A DNA stretch of 64,000 nt from Opisthorchis felineus (taxonomy: Eukaryota; Platyhelminthes; Trematoda; Opisthorchiida; Opisthorchiidae): the NCBI GenBank assembly GCA_004794785.1, contig SJOL01006427.1, positions 537,722-601,721 on the forward strand, given 5' to 3'. The translations under genes and the position numbers were made by a program. Position 1 is the first letter of the stretch. Each line of letters opens with the position of its first letter. This document shows, piece after piece, positions 1 to 12,812 of this stretch. Under the pieces are notes generated by a model that saw only the letters and a list, made by a program, of their open reading frames with translations, was not told the origin of the DNA and searched no databases.

Positions 1-3000
1 ACTTTTGTTGTCCGTCGCCATTGTTGCTCAGCACGCGAGGATGGTTCCAACTGCCACTGAGTTAAGGGGTGCATAACTGGTTTATACAGCCCTGAACCCT
101 TGTTTCAATGTCCATTTTGATAATATCGATCGATCATCTCTATAAGGCTGGCAAACATATGGAGTGAAAAAGTAAGCTTCCTCGAGAAGACTTAACTTAT
201 TGAGGTACTTAATTTAATTTACGACGACTTGCTCCTATCTGCTCCACAGATGTCCTCTAACGTTACTTTCTATGAACTGCGGCCACAGGACATTTCTGCG
301 CTGATCGGGGTCGGATTTTTATTGCAGAGACGGATATCGTATGCTTGATTGAGATCAAACCATTCCAAATCTAAAATGCTGCTACGGATCCAACTTCGGA
401 GCTACCTTTCTAGCCTGAAGAGCCACTCCATGATCGGTGAGGTAGCCAGTGTAATTTTTTCAAGCAATGAGACCGAACCATTAAAGTCGTCGCTGCCGCA
501 ATATCCGCCTGATACGCGAGATGCTAATCGGTCAGGATGGGTAATTTGTCAATCCTTCGAATAATCAGTGGTTAAAAAACTCGAGTTTTGAATGTCTTTC
601 ACGCGGAATCACCAAGGTTTACAACCATAAGTGACGACTAGGCCGATCGCTGCTTTAAAATGCAAGAATCTTTACGCCAAAGCCAATTTCACTTCTCCAA
701 GATCTTTGTAGGTTGCCTAAAAGCTTATCTTGCTGCACCATTGCAAAGATCAGTCCATTTTTCGACAAACCGTTGAAATGATAGAACTCAATTTCATCAT
801 AGTCTCTACAAAAAATTGCTCGTTGAGTGCTTGCTTGTTTGTGGAATAACTGCATGTCCGGCTCAATCGAGATCATCATATAGATCTTCTAAGTTTGTTT
901 CTAGTGAGGGTCTGCAATCTAAAAGATCGGGTTTATCCAACGTACTCCTCTGAAGTCTGTCGCATCACCCCATCAGGTAATAAAGGACACTCTTGTCACA
1001 GGCCGGGAGCGAGATCAACATCACAGATTTCTTTGCCATAAATTCGAACTCGAGTCTTCGTTGACCATTAATAAGGGATAGAGCAATGAATTTAGCTGGC
1101 ACAGCATCAATAAGGAAGATAGTCCATGATGACTCAGGGCACGCACAATGAAGCCAATGAACCGGGTAGTGCGCTGCTGCTGGAATTTTGTACGATCTTC
1201 CATTAGTCAACCTTGAATGAATATCCACACAGCTTCCGGGGCGGTCGCCACCTTGATTGAATTGTGTCCAAACATTGAAAACTTTTGAGAATACTTGAAG
1301 GAGATTGGAAGAAAATTCCAGGTGGCACTATCCATGCGCAAGAAATCCATAAAACTGATGGTTCCATGAGTTGTCAATGCTCAGATGGGGGAGGAACTTA
1401 GGAGTATTTTGCGGAGCAGAGTACGCCTCGGTAAATGGTGTTCGTCAGCATGCACATCACAAAACACAGATGTCCGGCAATGGTCCTCTGATGACAACCA
1501 AGCATCACGGACTAAAGAGTAAAGTCATGCTAGCGTCCAGATGGTCCGTGGATGATATCATAGTTCAACGGGCAGCACCTGTAACATTAGTGTCCCGATC
1601 CGTGAACTAGTGGCAAGCCAAAAATGCGTTTGTGTGTTACGTTGTACAAGCTGGTATCCGTCAGGTGATGCCAACAAGAACGTGATCAACAGTAAACAGG
1701 ATTTAGTTGCAAGAACTATCGCCGGACGGAATGTATCAACGCGTTAAACAAGCCGTGAAGACGAAACTGGAATCTGTACAACTTTTTTCCGGAATAGCGA
1801 GTGAGAAGCGAGGAGTCAGAGATCAATTCGGTGTACACTGAAGAGAAAGCAACTTTTCTAAAGTAGAGTCAATGTGAAAAAAAGAAGGAAGAAAGTTAAG
1901 AGTATACGTGTCCGATACCGAGCAGAAGTGGATTGTCAAATGAAAATGATTAAAGAATGCCGTTGTTCAAAAAATACGCCGTAAATGACAAAAAGCTTCG
2001 TGTCTATCGCACCTATAAACCGTTTGGAGAAGATCTAACATCTGCATGCTCCGCTTGAGGAAGCTTTTAGGTGCTCACAATAAACGTGAAAATGCTTGTT
2101 CAACTGGCAGTCGTGACTGGCGACAACCAATCTGGGGTTGATTTATGAGGTGAGGCCTGCAACAACGTTGAACACAAACGGTCCGAATCGATCGTCGTTA
2201 ACTCTGTGATCCGGGGTAGTTTCCGAAACTGGTGAATTTATGAAAATGGAACACGCCGAAATCTAGCACATCGCATAGGCTTCCCATCACTGCCGAGCAC
2301 AAAACTGCTGCAGGGCATAAAATATCCAAAAACTAAAACACTGTTGAACTTACAACTCACAGCTTACAACTTACAGGCTGGATTACATGAAACAGGGTAC
2401 AAGGTTCTGTTTTTTTGTCAAGCTCACCCATTTACGGCGGCCGCTGGCGTTTATTTAAACCTGCATATGGGACAAGCGTATACACAATATCACATACTAG
2501 CACAACATTCCGGACCTGTATAACGGTCATCAGACCCAATTACCTGGGGATAAAAGTTGGCAACTATTTTAACTAACCAAACGCGACAAGTAAGCACAAA
2601 AGCGTAGTCCCAGATGTCAACGATAACTCTGGAAATGTTGGCTTGTCGTATGCTGCGTCATTGTATTCTGCAGCAGTATTAAATTTGGTCTGTACTTCGA
2701 CTGACAAGTGTCCCAAAAATGGTCTTGTTTGTCTAAAAAAGGATAATTTATCGGCCAACCAGTGTAGTGTTTTATAAAAAAGAATTCATAAATTTGACGG
2801 GTTCGTTTGCCCGGTCCGTTTAGGACACAAATTAGGTGCAACGATACTCAACTCACAACTCCGGATCATTGGTATAGGGCCATTTTATTTCTTCGTCTCC
2901 TCTTGAGGAGCAGGTTGGTCATTTGAGGACCCCCTTTGGTCCTGACAGGTCTTTTTTCTTTGAGTGCGAATTTTAATGGAAAGTCTTCCGTGCCTTCAAA

Positions 3001-4560
3001 AATATCTGCATGATAAAGCCACTTATTCCATCCTTAACTGAAGGAAAGAAAGCATGGTTACCTGGGTTTTTAGTCACGATGAGAAATAATCAGGTAAATC
3101 AGGTCCAAGTTAGGAAAATGATTACATAGAGGTCGAAATCTTTCATCAAGTAAAACCCGCAGATTGAGCGACAATTTCCCAGTTTCGTTAGCAGGGCTTT
3201 GCTGTATGGCGTACTAATTCTATGTTTACCCCATAGGCATCCTTTGTATTGCCTTTTTGTTTCCTGTGAACACTCGACTTCAGATATTCAGTTCATCTTA
3301 CTCTGACTATGATGGCTTGTATAGTCTCTGCATGTCTGCAGCTTCCAAGGTTACTTGTTTGTTTTCATTCGCCAGATGTCATAACCACAGACTACCTCAG
3401 ATAAAAATTTCCTGGAGTCTGAAAATCATAACACACCAAAATAGATTTCAGCCCCAATCCACTGATTCAACGGGCCGCTCACTTTAGACCAACCGTAACT
3501 GATATTTCTGTAATAAAATATTTCTGGTACTGGGAATTTCAAAAGTGGTAAGCCAACTGATGTTAGTGTAAGTTTGCGTGGGTACTTTTCTAGTGCTACC
3601 CAATACTTATAATAAGGATATCTTTGTTAATAACAGCCTCACGTTGGGCATCAGGTAGCGGACCCGATGAGAAATTTGGCTGTTTCGTCAAACTCACCTG
3701 GCGCTGTGCAATTTAAGATATAAAAGCAGTAAGCTCAACGTTAGATAAACCGCTCAGTAAAAGGGCTACTTGGTGCGTAATCTTTTCAACAACTTGTGCA
3801 AAATTTGCTGAATTAAGACAAAGTCCAAAAATGGTGCTCCACAGTAACTGCTTCTCAAGATACTAATTTCTTACGACACGAAGGTTCACTTACCCCAAAG
3901 ATTAAAAGCCTGCAATTTGTGGTACAAACGCGCGCAATGCATAGATCATGTTGCTTGTCGCCTCCAAACCGACTTTACACTCCTTTAACCCCATTCTGTT
4001 CCCTCGTTTTACGTATTGTCAGGTCATATGACCCCACCTAAATTACCGGAGTCGATTCACGCACAAACTGAACCCGAACACATGACTGGACCAAACAGGC
4101 TTAGTCTCTCAACTAAGGTTTCAACCAACCGAGTTTCGTACCTGGCTGGAGGTAGTGGGATAAGCGATCGGCTAGTCCGCGTTTTGAGTCCAGGTTCCGT
4201 CACGATGCCTCCTCTTCACTGTCTCCGATCTGACTGGAGATGAGTTTGGGCCAGTTATTTTTTTTCCAGCCTAGACCCTCTGGTCTGTTCTTGTGAACAC
4301 CACGGTGAAACAGTCTCAAGATGTATAATGCCAGAAGGATATCGATGTTACTTCTTGGAAGTGGTTTCCTTTCAAAGGCACGTTTCTTCACAGAACACTG
4401 TTAATTTTGCTGGCAGTCATCCACCGCACAAAAATACGATTAACCAAGAGGAAAGCAACTGAAAGGTCCGAGCATGGAAAGTCTTGGATATACGGTTAAG
4501 TTTATTTCTACAAATCCAAAAACAAGAAGGTCTAGATCAACATCATAAGAGGGCCTCTTG
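1..4560. other. No gene recognised
   Basis: I see only short, isolated open frames on both strands, no recognisable domain, and no repeat matching elsewhere in the window. Base composition is unremarkable. It may be diverged transposon debris or intergenic DNA; nothing more can be supported from reading alone. Confidence 0.5.
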
Positions 4561-4609
4561 GCAGAACGGGTTGCAGGCTCACCTTTGCTTTTTCTGGACG
4601 GGACGGGGG

Positions 4610-6860
4610 CTAAGAACGGAAAGTAAATAATCCTTCCGTGGACTCACCTTTGGGACGAGCCTGAAGAGCATCACCGCACAGCGGGCAAGGTTCGCCATCG
4701 CAACAATCGACGTGGTATGATACACGATCGGTTGGACACCAGCGGTCACTGATAGTAGTCGGACGGTCACAGAGAACACAAAAGCCCAAGTCGGTGTCCC
4801 TACACCACCATCTCGTTTGAGGTGCAGTATCCTCGACCACCGACGGCAGGCCATCGGTTGCAGACTTTCAGCCTTGTCGCAGCAGGATATGCCCCTGAGC
4901 AATGAGTTACTTAAAGATGGCTGTAGCCCTCCTGGGTTCCAGCTTCTGAAGCCTATCCACCACTCTGTTTAGCTGTTTACGAAGGCCGTCCAAAGCTGTC
5001 GGCGGTGGTTTGGGAACAAGTGTAAGGGGTACACCTTTTTCTGGTAGGTTGTAATCCGAAAGCCACCGTTGATGGATTGGGAAGCAAGCTAAGATTAAAT
5101 CTATGAAAAATAGTTCTTACTGCTTGGAACCGACTGATCCCCAAATACAGAGAACAGATGTGTGCAGGGAAGCCACATCTACTGGTAGAAGGGACATGTG
5201 CATTCTCCAGCACCGGTGTCAATCGTCTGCGTGCACCTGGGTGCTTGCACCACAAACTATAAGTTAGTTAACGTAGGTTAACCTCACCTTGTTTGTTCCA
5301 ATACCATCACAGTGCAGCCTTGGCGGTCGCGGCTCCAAGTGCCTCAAAACGAGAGAACAGGCATACGTAGTCATTCGACAAACCACGTTCAGAACCTAGC
5401 TGTCACCCTCCAATATTTGCCGTCGGTCACAATGATACGACGCATGCATCTCTAATTCTCGCATGAGCCACTCGGCGTGCCGGGACACCTTTTGTATGGC
5501 ATGCTCCAGTGTGTCGGAGTGGTGAACCCGGTATTTAAGGCAGCCGTTAGCATTCTCCAGACGGTTGTTGGTCACATTACCAAAGTGGACCATTCCGGAA
5601 TGTGCGTGTACGGCGTGTACGGCGTAATGTACAACCAGCGGGCCGTTAGATAAGATAGAAATCGTGGGTCAGTGCTGCGCAGTATTTGCAGATCCTGACG
5701 GAATCTGTGTGCTTGTATTACGATAAACAAAAAACCCACTGTACGGCGTCGTCCAGGCGGGCCGTGCGGTGGAATATGTGCCGGCTGTTCGCAGAGTGTC
5801 TATGACCATAAATGCATGGATATTACATGATACATACGTGCTTCTTGATAGCTTTTCTGACATGAAAATAGCACAGCATTACATCACAGCCGAACATTAC
5901 TCTTGCAGCCCGCATTTGCGCCGCCAGCTTGTCCATAACGAAAGTCCTAACTGCATGCTGCTGTCCCATCATTTCCTTGAATAGGTCAAATAGTTAACGC
6001 ATAGGAGCAAACTGTTCACTCTCCACGAAGGCATACATAACCGGACGACCGGTACACATGCCGTCCGTTATCAGGAAAGTATACAGCTTGTATCTACAGG
6101 CCAAATAATAGGTACTATAAAAAAACTTACCCAAAACGGTTTGTTGCGTGCGTTCCAGCTACATTAACCACATTTGGAAAACGCCGGAATAACGCTATCT
6201 GCTGCCATCGGGAGAAGCATATGTGTCTATAATGACCCTCCTCTGACTGCCACACCAGCACGCGTCCGGTCTCCCGAGGTTTAGCCAGGACCGAAGGCAT
6301 ATCATCTGCCACAATAAAACGCAACTATGCGGCACCTACTCAAAATAGCCGGTCGACACTTCTGGCGGTAGTTGTATATATCCTGAGTAGTAAGGACCTT
6401 GCCGAATTCATCAGCCACAAACTGCCGCACCGCACACGACGGCGTTCCATATTTCAGAAGGGCCCTGCACGTGCTCAACTCGTCTTCCGTTAGCCGTCGA
6501 TTAATCGGAAGCCGATCGTACAAAAACTTTGACAGCTTATGATTGTGTTCAAGAAAATAAGAGGTGACCGTTAGGTGGTTTCTTTGTCTCCGTAGACAAA
6601 ACCGAGCTGGACAGCCGGTGCTTCGAGTACTGTTTTTTATATACAAAACAGGCTCAGCTTCTTCGGATTCCCCGACATTCCGTCGGTCTTGGAGGTCACC
6701 TGCTGCATTTGTAGTAAATCCATTCGTAACACAGAAAAGCGTTGGTGCTCCGATTACTGAAGGAACGCACAAATACCACATAATTATCCTTCATGTATTG
6801 ATTTAAGGCCTTCTCAAATGCCGTGAGCGATGAAAAGGATACAGCCAATTCTGAAGCCAT
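4610..6860 (-). pseudogene. MULE-family transposase with FAR1/FLYWCH-like N-terminus and SWIM zinc finger (ZSWIM-like), broken
   Basis: Minus-strand reading starts at an ATG at 6,860-6,858 with a FAR1/ZSWIM-type opening (phrase FSSLTAFEKALNQYMKDNY). At 6,302-6,781 follow a Cys/His region and a basic segment containing STRSTGCPARFCLR and EHNHKLSKF. The MULE transposase core runs from about 6,324 to 5,400: FRRFPNVVNVAGTHATNRFG, then after a 37-bp intron YKLYTFLITDG and GRPVMYAFVESE, then HFGNVTNNRLENANG. A SWIM-type C-x-C...C-x-H cluster lies near 5,150-5,190, and a Cys-rich RING-like tail (CVLCDR, CPLCG) ends at the stop at 4,610. The family binds and cuts element ends in the nucleus. This copy has an in-frame TAA near 5,994 just after VESEQFAPMR and several frame changes, so it is probably dead. 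A domesticated but mis-split host gene is the alternative. Terminal inverted repeats were not found. Confidence 0.75.
6094..6130 (-). other. 37-bp intron inside the MULE transposase
   Basis: On the minus strand the exon ends in phase 2 at 6,131, followed by GTAAGT and ending in CTGTAG at 6,094. Joining across it continues the MULE motif (THATNRFG to YKLYTFLI) without a break, whereas reading through gives an immediate stop. The splice consensus and restored phase make this a real intron, not a random deletion. Confidence 0.75.
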
Positions 6861-6935
6861 TGCACAGCAAGTTCAAAGTCAAACGTGCGCCAAAAATTTC
6901 AAACAGAGAGCAATTAAAACAAATTGCGTAAAAAT

Positions 6936-7255
6936 GAAAGCAGATTAGTGTGATTTTCGGTCTGAGCACGTATGCAACAAAATGCCACACTTTGGCCTAA
7001 AAAGTTTTATTCCGCCCACAAAGGTTTTGCAGGAGAATGCATTGTGCGTCCAGGGCGCGGCGCTTTCATTTGATATGTTTCCCAAGAGACGGAAATAACC
7101 CTAGTAACTGTGTTTCTCTGTTCTTGATGCTCACCACATTTAGATCGTGCCAGTTTAGGCATGACCCCATCTGTATCGGACAACACCCATTATTTTTGTG
7201 AGTACACCTGACATCAGTCGTGCCTTAATTCTGACTGTACCACTATGATTTTGCC
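6936..7255. repeat. Dispersed repeat R2, copy 1 (blocks A then B)
   Basis: Two blocks here recur near 12.2-12.8 kb. Block A (6,936-7,070) shares the phrases GAGCACGTATGCAACAAAAT and GTTTTATTCC with 12,665-12,812. Block B (7,100-7,255) resembles 12,184-12,345 (TAGATCGTGCCA, CATCTGTATCG, TTCTGACTG). Similarity looks like about 65-75% by eye. The copy lies just upstream of the MULE start, so it could be that element's end region, but no inverted partner was found on the other side. Confidence 0.6.
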
Positions 7256-9595
7256 TAACGGTTTGCCGCCCACTGGCTGGGAATAAACATTATTATAAAT
7301 ATTTATGTACTGTCGGGAGGATTCCTCCACCAATCTGGTTAGAATTTTTGTACCTATAAATTTGTCTGATGAAAAGCTTCGTAACATTAAAAAATTTAAT
7401 TCCATATATCATTCTGTGGCACGCCAAAAGCGTGTCCAGCTACCACTTTCTGTTTAGCGAAACCCGCTAAAAAATCTAATACTTTGATGGAAAACAGACA
7501 GTTCTTCGTGGCTTAATGTGACAGAATGATTAAAGCCCTTATTTTCGTGCCCTCCAAAACTGATGTCTTCAAGCGGCCAACCTTCTGTGTTTGACTAAAA
7601 AATCCATATAAGTCTGGTAGAAGCTGTACAAGTAAGCAACCAAATCCACCCTAACTCAGAAATTTCGATCCAGGGATACAGCATTGAATTTTTTGGACCG
7701 AACGTGTGAAGCCCAATATATAAATATGCAAATCACGGACAGTAAAGTTTTAGGACTGCAATGTTCTAAGCTTCCTCTGACAACACACAAGTGCACATCA
7801 CTTTGCCTTAAAAGGCTGAGTTTTTCGGGGTTCTGTGGAAGCCTGCTGTGCTCTGAAATTTGTTGTGGAATGCTCAAAATGTGGAACGTAGGTAAGTGGA
7901 CCCCGACTCATTGCAAACCAATCTAACTCATCCGTCTGCATAGAGAATGCGCACAACAACTGTTCAAAGCTGTAGGCTCAGTTGATTGACGACGAGTCAC
8001 CCGGTGCCGTAGAAATAGCATGAAGTTTTGCAAAACGAAGTTAAAATTAGGGCCTCATGCGAAGAACTGGAACTGATGCCGTAGGCTCAAGGTTAAAATG
8101 TACGGGGACAAACTAGTTACGGGATCCGTTCCTTCGCAGTGCTCACAACCATTCAAAGTGATGAGTAATGGCAAGCCGTGTCCAGACTGGTTGCTTCCGC
8201 GTTTTAAAGGGCTACCTGCAAAACTAGACAATATCCCCCATAACAGATGCGCCGCAAACGATTCTTCCATGTTGCATGCAACACTGATGGCCCGGTCAGA
8301 AAGACTGAATAAAACTCCGTTAGAACAAACCATATTGGATGCACTGTAATATGCTTCAGGCACAAGACTGTTCCAGCGAAACATGACTGTAAAACCTAAC
8401 AGCAATAGGAGGAATAAGATTACACGGATATACTTGTGACTGTGTGGCTGTGTGGCTGCTTTCCGTCGCCGGCCGTTTGTCCTCTATGTAGCTTGCCGAG
8501 TAATTGGAGTAGTTTACTGATCACGAAGCCGGGATTCCGTCACCGTAGACAAAATTTAAAGTTCCCAACTCTACTCTTGGTATCTTCTAAATTATTTGGT
8601 GCAAAATAGATTTACTAAGCACGTGAGTTTACAACTATGCCTAAGCCAGCTGCAACAGCCAAAGCAAGAGAAGATTCTAGCCAAAGAAAGTTTGGTTAGA
8701 AAGCGACACACCACGGGAACACAGCAGATCTTTTGACTGACCGAACGGGGAAATTAAGGCTCTGTAAGCACCTCAACAAACTCCCTGAGGGACATAAAAC
8801 ATGGTAAATGAAACCAGTTGGAACTGGGCATCTGACTGTTTACTTGGATGAAAGAGAAATGCGCGAAAATTTCCCTTAGTTCATGACATGAATAAAAGTG
8901 GTCGAAACTTGAAAGGGCAGCAGGATGCAGAGATAGCGGTATCAAGAAGAGACAACGCGAAACTTCCAACTGCCACGCTGACCTCAGTCGGCCACTACAG
9001 CGTCACCATCGAATGCAAATAGTTTATTGTGATGAACATGATTGATGCTCTATTCATTACTCTATTCATTATTCCCTTGTTTTAGTATTCCAAGTGTTGT
9101 ACACACACATCGATTGGAATACATACGTGCTACTCGTTACGCCGTGCTGAATTCTGAATTTCTAGTTCGTTTGGTTGTACCGATATACGTGCTGAACTCA
9201 GTTACTACACTTATTCTGCGGTTGAATGCAAATATTCGGCCAGCCGCCTCTCAGTGCTTCATTATCAAGGTATGCGCTTTGTCGAGTACACACAGCGGTG
9301 CATTTCATTTTGCGTCGTAATTTTTCTTGAATGCACCGACAAGCTTCAGTAAGCGCGCTTCCAAGAGTTTACCTAAGGGACACTCAGAGGTCTTTTTTGT
9401 TGAGAAAACACCAGAAACAAATATTCAGCCTTAATGTAGTTCAATCATGATCTTCTTTCACTTTTGGCTGCGCTTGCCATATTCATTCATTTGGCAAATT
9501 TTGCCAAATTTATAAAATAAAATTAGTGGAAGCTACTTTAGACAGGTTGCAGATACCTAAGTTCAACGTTGTTGAGATCCCCGATACGGAACTTT
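7256..9595. other. No gene recognised
   Basis: Overlapping open frames of 70-116 codons at 8,055-8,405 lie on both strands and carry no family signature, which is typical of chance frames. No tandem repeat or RNA gene was seen. Confidence 0.45.
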
Positions 9596-10095
9596 GAGTG
9601 ACGCGTAGTTCCGACATTCTCGAATATCAAAAGGAAGAATTGGGTTCGTAATTCTACGGTGCTATTTACACAAAGGTAAGCAAATGTATACATTAAATCT
9701 CAATTGTCCACGTTCGTAGAGTCAAAAGGTACACAAGTCCGTCACTGACCGGAACACAGCAGTAACAACGTCCGCGCACAAAACAACAGCGAGCGGACTG
9801 TTGGCTCAGTAGTGTGGGCTGCAGTCGCCATCGGTCTCGCGATTCTCGTTGGCGTTGCGATCACACAGAACTTATGATCACCCAAGTCAAGGCAGGCTCA
9901 GCAAACGGGACACGAACGCGCATGGGTAAGTTGGTCAGCTGCGCACATTCACACACAGACACACATGCTAATACACAAATGTCAAGCAGGACGGCAAGGT
10001 AAGTAGAGGTGAATACAACTGAGCAATGGTACATAGGCGAAGCGAGCAGATGAATGAGGGAATTATCATGATGTCAATTTAGATTCATTAAGCAT
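9596..10095 (+). repeat. Coding-like dispersed repeat R1, copy 1
   Basis: About 500 bp that aligns along its length with 53,801-54,310. Shared landmarks in order are GGAAGAATTGGGTTC, CTATTTACACAAA, TGTCCACGTTCGT, GTCACTGACCGG, GGGTAAGTTGGTCAGCTGCG and ACACATGCTAATA. The same reading frame is recognisable in both copies (EYQKEELGS here, EYPKEGLGS there; a hydrophobic segment VVWAAVAIGLAILVGV here). It ends in a splice-donor-like GGGTAAGT. It may be a duplicated exon of a membrane protein or part of a transposon; the family is not recognised. Confidence 0.7.
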
Positions 10096-12183
10096 ATTGG
10101 TATACACTTTATCGCTGAGGCTAAAAAAATACAAAAAATCATCTGTGATGACGACACTTAAGTAGCCGATGGGTGCGTCAAACTCTTATTCGACAAGCAT
10201 CGTTATTTTCAGTAAGTTATCATTTTTAAACCTTCCTCATGTGTTTCGATAATTTGTTTGAATAATAAAGTGCACAGTTGTTCCATTATACTCTCTTGTC
10301 ATTTCGCAAAACCCTTTCCCCCGGTATAAGTAACCCTTATGCAGGTAAATACGGAATAATTCTTGCGGCTGGACAACTTATACCAGATCAATTTTACCCG
10401 CTAACTTTAGGGTGTCGTCATAATGACATGCATGTAGTGTAAAGAACTTGAAAATAATCCAATAAATCCACCGATTTTTGTCAAGCCACTCTGAAACACT
10501 CACTATCCAATCGGTCCTAAACATTTTCCAACTGATTGAAAACTTGAAATAATCTTACAGAACATCGCACTTGTGAACACTAAAAAACAAAAATTTGCCA
10601 ACCCACCTGTGGGCACGTGTTCCACTTTGGCTTGTTCCTTGAGTAAGCATAGGATTCTGGTTGCCCACGGCCACCAAATCTTACGGCTGACGACAAATAA
10701 GCTGGTTAGGAGTATAGGAGTCTCGGTGCACTAACTTGAGCAACTAGGTAACCGCTCCACTCAATGTATTATCCCGGACACAGTTCGTTTTGCATAGTCT
10801 ATATCCATTTCCCTAGCCTGTAACTCTGCTACACTGGAATCATCTCATCCTTCAAACATGGAACGCAAACATGCACCTCACATTTTCCCCTAACATATTG
10901 TCCTTGGGCGCTTTTAACTGCTTACTCCTTTAGACCTGCCTAGCATCCAGAAATAGGTTGAACCTCTTTCTGTGCAACTTGTAATATCAGATAGCCATCC
11001 GTCTCCTCACTCTGAGCGCTACCGTTCACCGTTGCTCCAGCTTCCTCGGTAACCTTCTAAACGATCGCTAATGAGCTGTTTCAGCAACTGTCTGTGGTAG
11101 TTTATAAAGCCCTCTTCTTTGCCCCAGCACGCTGTCCCACGCGAAAGGCACACCTCACAACTGCCTGCACGTTCACACGAATCAGATCCAGTGGCACGCA
11201 CTCTTGAAATACTATGTTGGATCCTGCCCCTCCTCTGTACCCCTCCGTATTTCCAACCCAGCTTCATGAGCGATTAAAAAACAAACTATGAATTCAGTAA
11301 CGCACTATTTAGTTAATGCACGTCCCTCACATTCACAAAAAGCCAAGAGCTCCAAAAGCCCATCCTGATTATTCATCCTCTCCACCTGAATGTTGCCTGT
11401 CGTTTTTTGGATTGCGTACTGTCGCGTCGATGCAAGGGTTAGAATTTGTAACCACTTCTAGACGCCTTACATATTAGGCTGCGGTCTGCCTTCTAACACA
11501 GCACTCTCTAGTAAACCCCTTCCCCATTTTAGAGTCAAACATAGATGCGGCCGCTTCTTGTCTTGCCTGAATGACCCAAACGAGCCACATTGTACCTTAG
11601 ATGGACTCACAAATATCCTTGCTTAATACCGGTCTCGCCCCGTCATAACTTATTTCCCAATCCTACCCGCTGGTGTTCCCGAATAAGTCTCACTGGCTTT
11701 GCTTCGAAAATTCGTTAGGAAACTAACAAAATCTGTTGAATAGAGTCAGCATGATATGGTAAAACATACTCTGTTTGTGAGCTATGTATGTGAGCAGCCG
11801 GCTTTCTTGGGCGATAAGACTATGGAATTTCATAAAAGCAACTTCAGAGGTGTTTTACTGGTAATAATAACAGCATTATTCACCAGCATCTAGAGGCATC
11901 AACTAAGGCATGGTTAAGCCGTTACCAATTGAAAATAGCTGGCAACAACACGACAGCGGAGAGTGCAGAAAAAAGGAACGTGCCCGTCATACTGATTTTG
12001 CTACATTTGGTTTGAGCCATTGCCCCGGTGGCTCAAGGTCATCCTATTTGTAACGGATACCATATTTATTTCAAAGTGGTCAGGTCTCATTTACAACATG
12101 CGTCAGCAATGTTAGTCTCATAAATCGAACGCGCAATTTTCCTGAAGTCCAAAACCCCAGCCGTATTACCAAGCCATGTCACT
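10096..12183. other. Pyrimidine-rich stretch without a gene
   Basis: From about 10,500 to 11,760 the plus strand is visibly rich in C and T, the opposite of the following region. The longest frame is 82 codons on the minus strand (11,019-11,267) with no recognisable domain. No function is proposed. Confidence 0.45.
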
Positions 12184-12812
12184 TGTGTTTCACCTCCCAC
12201 AAAGTTACCTGCGCTTAGATCGTACCAAGTTCAACAACACCCTATCTGTACCGAATGGGGTGCATTCTTCATGGGTGCCCTGCTTTCACGCACGGTTAGT
12301 AACTCGAGACTAACATCTGTTGTGGCTTCATTCTGACTGCAGTGTAATAAAGGAAGTTAATTCCACAACTTGAAGGAAATACACTAATTCAGGCATGATA
12401 GTTCACTAATCATTTGGAGATGGTGGGCACAGCACAACTGAAATGGGCGTTCAGTATTCGCACAATGGAATTGAATTTCCGAAAGCTATGGAGTGTCCCT
12501 TATAGACTAAAACAGACAGGCAACTGAGATCAGAACACCATTCCAAACTTCAGAGACCCATCTGAGCATCTTGGGGTCACAGTGACGCTAGGAAAGTATT
12601 CCACCAGAATTTTTCCGCCAGCGGTATGATTGCTTCAGTGGACAATGACATTTGGTGAGCTGCAAAAATCTGAACGTAGATTAATGTGATTTTTGGTTTG
12701 AGCACATACGCAACAAAATGCAACATTTTGGAGTAAAATGTTTTATTCCATTTACAAAGATTTTGCAGCTAAGAGCATTGTGCGGCCAAGGAGCCCCACT
12801 GAATTGATGTTA
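12184..12812. repeat. Dispersed repeat R2, copy 2 (blocks B then A)
   Basis: Block B (12,184-12,345) and block A (12,660-12,812) are the same two blocks as at 6,936-7,255, in the same strand orientation but in the opposite order and separated by about 300 bp of other sequence. This suggests a tandem or rearranged parent repeat. No coding frame is recognisable. Confidence 0.55.

Noticed and set aside
8055..8405. 116-codon minus frame opposite an 83-codon plus frame
   Set aside because: Both frames overlap, neither has a motif, and this is common by chance in DNA of this composition.
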